DNA of 13,645 nt from Alphaproteobacteria bacterium (GTDB lineage Bacteria; Pseudomonadota; Alphaproteobacteria; MED-G09): positions 1-13,645 of the forward strand of contig JABHUT010000093.1 of the NCBI GenBank assembly GCA_018658685.1, in the 5' to 3' direction. Shown piece after piece: positions 8,388 to 13,645 of this stretch. The notes under the pieces were generated by a model that had not been told where the DNA came from, did not search any database, and was given only the letters and a program-made list of their open reading frames with translations. Within the stretch, counting starts at the first letter, position 1, and the number at the start of each line of letters is the position of its first letter. A program made the translations under genes and the position numbers.

Positions 8388-9456
8388 TTTTAGAACTCTC
8401 TAGTGTATAATTTACTTTTTGACCTTCTATTACAAATTCCTGACCTACTGTAATTATTGTTACTTTATCAGGTAGTCCGGTAACCCAAACTAGTTCTCCT
8501 TTATCACCAACTATCTCAACACTAGAAAAAACTACTTTATTATTGCCAACTATATGCCTTATTCCGATTTTTCCATCACGGTCCAATGTTAATGAAGAGG
8601 GTGGTATTAAATGTGCTCTAACTTTTTGTGTAGGTAAAAATAATTCGGTTGTCATTCCATCTTTAATTTTAAAGTCTGGATTATCAATTTTTATTTCAAC
8701 TCTAAAAGTTCTAGTTTTTTTATCAGCAGTTTTTGATATGTAGCTTACTAAACCGTCTAACTTTTCTCCGGTTGATAAAGTTGCTTTGGCAATTACTCCA
8801 GTTTTAACTTTTTTGATTTCTTGTTCGGATATTTGTCCTGTTACTAAAATAGGGTCATAATCTATTATTTGTCCACAAGGCATTCCTATTGAAAGGAAGT
8901 CTCCTACTTCAGATAAATTATCATTAAAAAATCCATCGAATGGTGCTCTAATATAAATATTTTCTAATTCATTTTGCATTTGAATAACTAAAGCCTTGGA
9001 TGCATCGAAGGCTGCTTTGGATCCGGCAGCTTTTGTTTGTGATCGATATCCTTTTTCAACTAAAACTTTTGATGCTTCCCATTCAAGTTTTTTTTGTCTC
9101 ATTAGAGCTTCAGCTTCATCTAATTTGGCTTTTCTAGAGTCAACAGATAGCTTACATATAATTTGATCTTTCTTAACTTGATCCCCTTTGTCGGCTAAGA
9201 TACTTTGGACTATTCCATTTGTTTCCGAAGAGATAAGGACGCTTCTGTTAGCTTCAGTTCTACCTTGAATTGTAACCGAAGCAAGTCTTGATTCTGAAGA
9301 AAATACTTTTGCCTTAACATTAATTAAACTTTCTTCATTATTTATTTTCAAAGATATTTCAGCATTATTTTTAGTATCACTAAAAAAAATTCCAGATAAC
9401 ATCCAGAATACTAAAAATGATAGAACTGCTATTGCTGTTTTAGTAGTCTTACCCAT
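8380..9456 (-). CDS. RND efflux periplasmic adaptor (membrane fusion protein)
   Basis: Connects the RND pump to an outer-membrane channel. With the ATG start it is 358 residues. Residues 7-25 form one hydrophobic N-terminal anchor (AIAVLSFLVFWMLSGIFF) with no lipobox cysteine, so it is probably held by the helix rather than by lipid. A lipoyl-type half-motif lies around 78-104 (GIVQSILADKGDQVKKDQ) and the second half around 165-199 (IYIRAPFDGFF...VGDFLSIG), flanking a short alpha-helical hairpin at 105-165. A beta-barrel and membrane-proximal domain follow. The start was chosen at ATG 9456 because GAAGGGA lies just upstream; the upstream in-frame TTG at 9468 is immediately before that ribosome site and would add four residues. 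The stop overlaps the pump start by 8 bases, so the two are surely co-translated. It is the first gene of a three-gene minus-strand operon. Confidence 0.91.
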   Translation of the reverse strand: MGKTTKTAIAVLSFLVFWMLSGIFFSDTKNNAEISLKINNEESLINVKAKVFSSESRLASVTIQGRTEANRSVLISSETNGIVQSILADKGDQVKKDQIICKLSVDSRKAKLDEAEALMRQKKLEWEASKVLVEKGYRSQTKAAGSKAAFDASKALVIQMQNELENIYIRAPFDGFFNDNLSEVGDFLSIGMPCGQIIDYDPILVTGQISEQEIKKVKTGVIAKATLSTGEKLDGLVSYISKTADKKTRTFRVEIKIDNPDFKIKDGMTTELFLPTQKVRAHLIPPSSLTLDRDGKIGIRHIVGNNKVVFSSVEIVGDKGELVWVTGLPDKVTIITVGQEFVIEGQKVNYTLESSKID

Positions 9457-9505
9457 GATTCCCTTCAATAATTAAGTTTTGCTTAAAAAAAATGAAAAAT
9501 AAAAA

Positions 9506-9521
9506 ATGACGCATCCGTCAT
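9506..9521 (-). promoter_or_regulatory. Inverted repeat with T-run: leader terminator/attenuator or operator of the RND operon
   Basis: The sequence ATGACGcatcCGTCAT is a perfect 6-base inverted repeat with a 4-base loop. On the minus strand it is followed at once by a run of T, then more T-rich sequence down to 9485, as in an intrinsic terminator. It lies about 50 bases upstream of the adaptor ATG and downstream of a candidate minus-strand promoter, so it would sit inside the 5' leader. It may be an attenuator, the end of a short RNA, or simply the binding site of a TetR-like repressor. The repeat and T-run are seen; the role is inferred. Confidence 0.5.
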
Positions 9522-9602
9522 CTTTAAGAATATATAAATTAAATACCTAGGCAATACAAGGATTTTAATGTTTTTTTTAAAAAAATAAAAAAAATTCATT
9601 TT

Positions 9603-9722
9603 GGGGTTTGATTATATCACACATGACTGCTAATAATTTCTGCTGTTAGTCTTTTTATGAAATTAATAATAAGATTAACATAGGGGTTTATAATAATTAT
9701 TAAATTAGTTACTTGGGGTTTT
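9603..9722 (+). repeat. Three T(T/A)GGGGTTT motifs in the intergenic region
   Basis: GGGGTTT occurs at 9603-9609, 9683-9689 and 9715-9721, always on the plus strand and preceded by TT, TA and TT. Spacings are 80 and 32 bases, the latter about three helical turns. G4 runs stand out in this AT-rich gap. They could be binding sites for a regulator of either operon; no known factor was recognised. Confidence 0.35.
9611..9639 (-). promoter_or_regulatory. Candidate promoter of the RND operon
   Basis: On the minus strand an extended -10, TGATATAAT (9619 down to 9611), matches TGnTATAAT perfectly. The -35 position at 17-base spacing (9639-9634, AAATTA) is poor, which is tolerable for an extended -10. 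Transcription would start near 9604, giving a leader of about 150 bases before the adaptor ATG. A second, weaker possibility is TTGTAT at 9559-9554 with TATATT at 9534-9529 (19-base spacer), which would place the start right at the inverted repeat. Confidence 0.45.
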
Positions 9723-9734
9723 ATTTTAATAAAT

Positions 9735-9764
9735 TTGTAATTTATGTTTTATGATTGTTATAGT
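9735..9764 (+). promoter_or_regulatory. Candidate promoter of the DUF3450-ttpC-exbB-exbD-tonB operon
   Basis: A TTGTAA at 9735-9740 is followed by an 18-base spacer and TATAGT at 9759-9764, with a TG one base upstream of the -10 (extended -10). The predicted start near 9771 leaves about 44 bases of leader. A second possible -10, TATATT, lies at 9772-9777 but has a poorer -35. The ribosome site GAGAGGA at 9803-9809 precedes the ATG at 9815 by 5 bases. Confidence 0.45.
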
Positions 9765-9775
9765 TCATGACTATA
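9759..9775. promoter_or_regulatory. Inverted repeat overlapping the -10 of the TonB operon (possible operator)
   Basis: TATAGT-tcatg-ACTATA is a perfect 6-base inverted repeat with a 5-base centre. It covers the candidate -10 and start site, where a repressor would block transcription. It does not match a Fur box that I can recognise. In this AT-rich setting chance is possible. Confidence 0.35.
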
Positions 9776-9814
9776 TTCTTAGATGTATAAAAAAATATTT
9801 TAGAGAGGACTGAA

Positions 9815-10618
9815 ATGACTTTAAATTTTCGTTTTATAAAAACAGCTCTGTTGTCTTTTGTACCAGTACTAGGTCTGGTTTTAATTTCAACTTTGTCTTT
9901 GAAAGCTCAAAAAGAGATTGATCCAACTGTTCAGTTAGATCCTGTTAAATCACTTTTTGCCCAATCCAATAAGTCTGGAAAAGAGGTTCAGTCAGAAATT
10001 GATGCTATTGATGATTCTACAAATACAATTGTTCAAGAATTCAGACAGAACTTTCAACAGTTAAAAGATTTAACTCTTTATAATGATCAGCTTGCAATTC
10101 TTATTGATCGTCAAGAAAGAAAAATGGTTAGAGTTGAAAAAGATATTGCTAGTATAAGTAGTCTTACAAGATCTGTAATGCCTCTAATGTTTAAAATGAT
10201 TGATGCTCTTGATAGTTTTGTTGAGCTTGATGTTCCATTTCTAATAAATGAAAGACGTCAAAGGGTAGCTGGTCTTAGAAATTTAATGAATAATCCTGAT
10301 GCATCTCCTGCTGAAAAATATCGTAAAATTTCAGAAGCTTATGAAATTGAAAATGAGTATGGAAGAACTATTGAAGCTTACACAGGAAAAGTAAGCCCTG
10401 ACGATGATAGGACAGTAAATTTTCTAAGAATTGGAAGAAATTCATATATCTACCAGACACTTGATGGCGATGAGGCTGCTGTTTGGAGTCGAAAGTTAGG
10501 TGATTGGAAAAAATTAGGTGGTTCATACAGAACTCCAATCCAAATGGGTATTCGTATAGCTAATGAGCAAGCGGCACCAGATTTAATGGTTGTGCCTCTT
10601 GAAGTAACTTCAGAGTAA
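9815..10618 (+). CDS. DUF3450 family periplasmic protein of TonB cluster
   Basis: A 267-residue exported protein matching, from memory, the DUF3450 family usually encoded directly upstream of TtpC/ExbB genes. Residues 1-31 are a signal peptide: a basic start, a hydrophobic core at 11-28 and a probable cleavage after LKA. Residues about 54-115 are heptad-like and charged, probably a long coiled coil. After it come VPFLINERRQRV at 140-151 and a C-terminal domain with FLRIGRNSYIYQT (203-215) and AAVWSRKLGDWKKL (221-234). Function is not established; the position and periplasmic coiled coil suggest partnership with the coiled-coil periplasmic part of the next protein. First gene of the operon, with the strong ribosome site GAGAGGA. 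The next ATG follows its stop by 10 bases. Confidence 0.87.
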   Translation: MTLNFRFIKTALLSFVPVLGLVLISTLSLKAQKEIDPTVQLDPVKSLFAQSNKSGKEVQSEIDAIDDSTNTIVQEFRQNFQQLKDLTLYNDQLAILIDRQERKMVRVEKDIASISSLTRSVMPLMFKMIDALDSFVELDVPFLINERRQRVAGLRNLMNNPDASPAEKYRKISEAYEIENEYGRTIEAYTGKVSPDDDRTVNFLRIGRNSYIYQTLDGDEAAVWSRKLGDWKKLGGSYRTPIQMGIRIANEQAAPDLMVVPLEVTSE

Positions 10619-10628
10619 GGGTGGTAAA

Positions 10629-12023
10629 ATGAAAAAATTAATTAAAAATTCTTGTAAATTCGGTCTTGTATTTTTAGCAATTTTTGCTTTATCAGCATTA
10701 CCTTTAAAAGCAAAAGACGAAGAAGTAGAGATTCCTAAAGAAATTACTTCATTGAATGAGCTTCTTATGAAAGTTCAAGAAGAAGCATTATATGATAGTG
10801 AAGAAAATAGAGCTAGAGTCGCCAAATTCATGGCCGAGCAAAGTACTCAAGATAAAGTTCTTCAAAAAACTTTAGCTGATTTACAAATTCAAGAAGATAG
10901 AGCTGTAATTCTAGAAAGAACATTTGATGAGAATGATGTTAAATTAAGTGAACTTGAAGACCTTAAGGCTGAAAGGTTAGGTGCTTTTGGTGAGCTATTC
11001 GGAGTTGTTAGAGGTACAGCCAGTGAAATGGGAGCTCAAATTAAAGAATCAATTATTAGTGGTGAGCTTCAAGGGCGTTCTGATACATTGGTTGATTTGG
11101 CTAAATCAAAGGCTCTTCCATCAAACGAAGAATTAGAAATGTTATGGTATCATTTACTTGAAGAAATGAATGCTCAAGGTGAGGTTAAGCACTTTACTGG
11201 AACAATTGTTGATACAGATGGTAATTTCTCAGAAGAGGAAGTTATCCGTGTTGGACCATGGACAGCTTTTGACAGAAAAGGTAATTTCTTAGGGTATTTA
11301 CCTGATGACGAGAGATACCGAGTTCTTGGTCGTCAACCGCAAGCAAGATTTTTAGACTTGGGTGACAATATAGTAGATGGTGATGCAGGTGAAATAGTTA
11401 AAGGAGCTATTGATCCATCGCGTGGTGCTATCTTAAGTTTATTAATTCAAACACCCGGTTTATCTGAGCGTATTGGTCAAGGTGGAGTTGTTGGTTATAT
11501 AATTTTAGCACTTTTAGCTGTTGGATTAGTCCTGTCTATTGAAAGAATTTTTAGATTAACTCTTACTGCTAGAGCTGTAAGCGCTCAATCAAAAGATGTT
11601 GATAATCCAAGCGATAGTAATCCGCTTGGAAGAGTGCTGAGTGCCTACCACTCTAACAAGTCTGCTGATGTTGAAACTTTAGAGCTAAAATTAGATGATG
11701 CAATTTTAAAAGAATTACCCTCACTAGAAAGAGGTATTAACTTTATTAAGTTGTTGTCATCTGTTGCACCTCTTCTTGGGCTTCTCGGAACAGTTACCGG
11801 TATGATTGTTACCTTCCAAGCAATTACATTGTTTGGTACGGGTGATCCAAAATTAATGGCTGGCGGTATTTCGCAAGCATTGGTTACAACAGTATTAGGT
11901 TTAACAGCGGCTATTCCTCTTGTTTTATTGCATTCAGTTGCTCAAACAAGAAGTAGGTCTATTCAGCAAATTCTTGACGAACAAAGTGCTGGATTGATTG
12001 CTGCTAGAGCAGAATCCAAGTAA
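10629..12023 (+). CDS. ttpC: TtpC-like MotA/TolQ/ExbB proton-channel protein with long periplasmic domain
   Basis: A 464-residue inner-membrane protein. Residues 1-28 are a signal peptide ending LKA. Residues about 29-285 form a periplasmic region with a coiled coil at roughly 65-115. TM1 is about 286-305 (VVGYIILALLAVGLVLSIERIF). A cytoplasmic segment follows, then TM2 at about 372-398 containing PLLGLLGTVTGM (381-392) and TM3 at about 414-436 (ISQALVTTVLGLTAAIPLVL), the core of the MotA_ExbB domain. The size, layout and following exbB-exbD-tonB order match Vibrio TtpC, needed there for TonB2-dependent iron uptake. It probably couples the ExbBD motor to periplasmic partners such as the DUF3450 protein. 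The ribosome site AAGGGTGG overlaps the end of the upstream gene. The symbol rests on organisation and domain layout, not on an alignment. Confidence 0.88.
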   Translation: MKKLIKNSCKFGLVFLAIFALSALPLKAKDEEVEIPKEITSLNELLMKVQEEALYDSEENRARVAKFMAEQSTQDKVLQKTLADLQIQEDRAVILERTFDENDVKLSELEDLKAERLGAFGELFGVVRGTASEMGAQIKESIISGELQGRSDTLVDLAKSKALPSNEELEMLWYHLLEEMNAQGEVKHFTGTIVDTDGNFSEEEVIRVGPWTAFDRKGNFLGYLPDDERYRVLGRQPQARFLDLGDNIVDGDAGEIVKGAIDPSRGAILSLLIQTPGLSERIGQGGVVGYIILALLAVGLVLSIERIFRLTLTARAVSAQSKDVDNPSDSNPLGRVLSAYHSNKSADVETLELKLDDAILKELPSLERGINFIKLLSSVAPLLGLLGTVTGMIVTFQAITLFGTGDPKLMAGGISQALVTTVLGLTAAIPLVLLHSVAQTRSRSIQQILDEQSAGLIAARAESK

Positions 12024-12051
12024 TTTAGTTTATTTAACTTTGAGGACTTAA

Positions 12052-12597
12052 ATGAGTGATTTCCTTTTAAAATTAATTAGACCAGATCTTGCCTTTAGTA
12101 GTGTAAGAGACTTCTTAGAGCTTGGTGGTGATGTTTTATTAGCTTTAATGTTAGCGACTTTCGTAATGTGGATACTTATTATTGAGAGATACTGGCACTT
12201 TGCAACTGCTCATAAAACTATTGCATCTACAACCATTGAATCATGGAATAAGAGAAAAGACCATGACTCTTGGTTTGCCAGAAGAATAAGAGAAAAACTA
12301 ATAAGCGAGGTTAAGCAGTCGAGTGAAAGAGGTTTAATTTATATTAAAACTCTTGTTGCTGCAGCACCGCTTCTTGGTCTTTTAGGAACCGTTACAGGAA
12401 TGGTTGAGGTTTTTGATGTTATGGCAATTACCGGGTCTTCAAATGCTAGAGCTATGGCTGCTGGTATTTCTAAGGCAACATTACCTACTATGGCTGGAAT
12501 GGTTACATCTCTTTCTGGGATATTTTTTATTGCTCAAATTGAATCAAAAACTAGAAAAGCTATTGCAAATGTTGAGGACGAGTTACCTCTATCATAA
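12052..12597 (+). CDS. exbB: Biopolymer transport protein ExbB (short, TonB2-type)
   Basis: A 181-residue inner-membrane proton-channel subunit energising TonB. TM1 is about 26-44 (GDVLLALMLATFVMWILII), followed by ERYWHF. TM2, about 98-124, contains PLLGLLGTVTGM (106-117). TM3, about 142-162, is ATLPTMAGMVTSLSGIFF, the wording typical of ExbB2 rather than E. coli ExbB. The position I align with the E. coli ExbB Glu176 is a Lys (GISKATLP), a family trait as far as I recall. Ribosome site GAGGA, 5 bases before ATG. It lies 28 bases after ttpC and 25 before exbD, clearly the same operon. It shares the TM2 motif with the C-terminal part of TtpC, so the cluster carries two different ExbB-type channel subunits. 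Confidence 0.93.
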   Translation: MSDFLLKLIRPDLAFSSVRDFLELGGDVLLALMLATFVMWILIIERYWHFATAHKTIASTTIESWNKRKDHDSWFARRIREKLISEVKQSSERGLIYIKTLVAAAPLLGLLGTVTGMVEVFDVMAITGSSNARAMAAGISKATLPTMAGMVTSLSGIFFIAQIESKTRKAIANVEDELPLS

Positions 12598-12622
12598 AGT
12601 ATAAAGGAATAAGGAGAATATA

Positions 12623-13021
12623 ATGAGACGCAGAGTTAGAGTTGAAGAAGAGAGTGAAATTAACATTACACCACTACTCGATATTGTTTTCATAATGCTT
12701 ATATTTTTCATTGTTACTGCAACTTTTGTTAAAGAGTCTGGAATTGATGTAACAAGACCTGATTCTGAAACAGCTCAACAGCAAAATAGAGTTGGTATTT
12801 TAATAGCAATTAGCGATAAAAATGAAATATGGATTAATAGGCGAATGGTTGATATGGATGCAGTTCAAGCTAATGTTGAAAAGCTTCATGCTGAAAATCC
12901 ACAAGGCGGAGCTGTTATTCAAGCAGATGAAAAATCTGAGGTTGGATTGATGGTTCAAGTTATTGATGCTGTTAGACTAGCTGGTGTTGAGCAATACTCT
13001 ATTGCTGCTTCTGAAAAATAG
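12623..13021 (+). CDS. exbD: Biopolymer transport protein ExbD
   Basis: A 132-residue protein with a short basic cytoplasmic N-terminus (MRRRVRVEEE), one transmembrane helix at about 18-36 and a periplasmic domain. The helix starts INITPLLDIVFIMLIFFIV; D20 is the conserved proton-carrying Asp equivalent to E. coli ExbD Asp25. The C-terminal periplasmic part (GGAVIQADEKSEVGLMVQVID at 95-115, given here only as landmarks) is the usual ExbD/TolR fold. Ribosome site AAGGAG at 12611-12616, 6 bases from the ATG, the best in the window. It works with ExbB to convert proton flow into TonB movement. The tonB gene starts 9 bases after its stop. Confidence 0.94.
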   Translation: MRRRVRVEEESEINITPLLDIVFIMLIFFIVTATFVKESGIDVTRPDSETAQQQNRVGILIAISDKNEIWINRRMVDMDAVQANVEKLHAENPQGGAVIQADEKSEVGLMVQVIDAVRLAGVEQYSIAASEK

Positions 13022-13030
13022 GATATAAAA

Positions 13031-13645
13031 TTGTCTGAATTAATAAATAAAATAAAAACACAAATAAATAATATTTTAGACTTTAAGGTTGGAGAATTAT
13101 CTTTACGTGACTCATTGAGTCAGATTGACAGCAGAGCTTCCGCAGTTCCAATTGCAGCAGTAATAACTGTTTTTCTATTTTTAGTTATGCAAGCTTTAGT
13201 CACAAGCAATGAATTTGATCTTGGTGATGAGGGAGCAAGTATAAATATAAGCTTCTTAAGACAGCTTCAAGATACAGAAACCCAAACAGCAAAAAAGAAA
13301 CCAAATCGACCTGAGCAAGAACAAGAGCCTGACCCACCTGAAATGGATATACCAGAAACACCTAGACCTGAAATGAACTCGGAAAGCGTATCTACCCCTG
13401 ATTTCGGGGGTCCTCAATTTGGTGCCTTTTCAGCTTCTACTGATGCGGATGTTTTACCTATTGTTAAAGTTCCGCCACAATACCCTAGAAGGGCTACACA
13501 AAGAGGTATTGAAGGTTGGGTTTTAGTTGAATTCACTATTACTGAAACAGGAGCTGTTATTAATCCAGTAGTTATTGATGCAGATCCCCCCGGTATATTT
13601 AATAGATCTGCTATGAGAACAATAGTGAAATGGAAATATAAACCA
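13031..13645 (+). CDS. tonB: Energy transducer TonB (3' end beyond window)
   Basis: An open frame of 205 codons running off the window end. Residues 1-38 are a hydrophilic cytoplasmic tail, 39-57 the membrane anchor (VPIAAVITVFLFLVMQAL), about 85-115 a Pro/Glu/Lys-rich periplasmic linker, and from about 145 the TonB C-terminal domain: VPPQYPRRA (147-155), GIEGWVLVEFTITETGAV (159-176) and a WKYKP ending. Probably only a short C-terminal strand is missing. The start is TTG at 13031, with AGGA 7 bases upstream; the first in-frame ATG lies inside the anchor (residue 53) and cannot be the start. Another TTG at 13115 would give a shorter tail but has no ribosome site. It spans the periplasm to move energy to outer-membrane receptors. 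A TPR-protein gene often follows in such clusters, but is outside the window. Confidence 0.92.
   Translation, partial: MSELINKIKTQINNILDFKVGELSLRDSLSQIDSRASAVPIAAVITVFLFLVMQALVTSNEFDLGDEGASINISFLRQLQDTETQTAKKKPNRPEQEQEPDPPEMDIPETPRPEMNSESVSTPDFGGPQFGAFSASTDADVLPIVKVPPQYPRRATQRGIEGWVLVEFTITETGAVINPVVIDADPPGIFNRSAMRTIVKWKYKP

Larger units (their letters stand above)
9457..9814. other. Divergent intergenic regulatory region
   Basis: A 358-base gap between the RND operon (leftward) and the TonB-energising operon (rightward); no convincing protein gene. It is extremely AT-rich with long A and T runs (9485-9492, 9501-9506, 9571-9594), which may bend the DNA. It contains a minus-strand extended -10, a hairpin with a T-run on the minus strand, three GGGGTTT motifs, and a plus-strand -35/-10 pair overlapping an inverted repeat; these are listed separately. 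No tRNA or known riboswitch was recognised. Confidence 0.8.

Noticed and set aside
9483..9599. A 38-codon minus-strand frame in the pump leader, Phe-rich and running through the hairpin, like an attenuator leader peptide.
   Set aside because: The Phe codons come from T-runs that cannot contain stops, there is no ribosome site, and its ATG would be only a few bases from the predicted transcript start. Composition explains it.
9623..9652. GACT...AGTC partial stem followed by a T-run on the plus strand, considered as a terminator.
   Set aside because: Only 4 pairs form and no gene lies upstream on the plus strand in the gap.
9688..9705. TAATAATTATTA palindrome resembling a Fur box.
   Set aside because: When compared by eye with the Fur 19-mer few positions match; AT-only palindromes are expected by chance here.
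12404..12604. Leu-rich 66-codon frame overlapping exbB in another frame.
   Set aside because: It lies wholly over conserved exbB TM2-TM3 coding sequence; its hydrophobicity follows from the shifted reading.

Overview
The window is AT-rich (roughly one third G+C by eye) and densely packed. It holds ten protein genes and one intergenic gap longer than 300 bases. It looks like a streamlined, probably marine, alphaproteobacterium. The nadE-gltX-cimA order, the wording of the short GluRS around its GxDPFSKRN signature, and the RND pump with a VDGSIVMVEYADRK fourth helix all resemble alphaproteobacterial proteins as I remember them. The TonB cluster at the right end is the type best known from gammaproteobacteria (Vibrio TonB2 with TtpC), so the class assignment is an inference.

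Layout. Positions 64-4655 (+) are a tightly packed biosynthetic run: glutamine-dependent NAD+ synthetase, glutamyl-tRNA synthetase and (R)-citramalate synthase, joined by a 4-base overlap and then a zero gap. Positions 4642-9456 (-) form a convergent operon, read right to left: RND periplasmic adaptor, RND inner-membrane pump, and a LOG-family nucleoside-monophosphate phosphoribohydrolase. Its last gene overlaps the 3' end of cimA by 14 bases. Positions 9457-9814 are a regulatory gap between divergent operons. The gap carries a candidate minus-strand promoter, a hairpin plus T-run in the pump leader, three GGGGTTT motifs, and a candidate plus-strand promoter whose -10 overlaps an inverted repeat. 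Positions 9815-13645 (+) encode DUF3450 protein, a TtpC-like long ExbB, a short ExbB, ExbD and a TonB cut off by the window end. Together these make an energy-transduction complex for TonB-dependent outer-membrane uptake.

How the genes work together. The right-hand cluster would use the proton gradient across the inner membrane (ExbB/ExbD) to drive TonB and outer-membrane receptors. DUF3450 and the TtpC periplasmic domain probably add a periplasmic coupling element. The pump operon exports unknown substrates and needs an outer-membrane channel that is not in the window. The left-hand genes are housekeeping metabolism and translation.

I found no clearly new system. The most interesting signals are the structured leader of the pump operon, the use of TTG starts only at tightly coupled gene junctions, and the extended cytoplasmic N-terminus of TonB.
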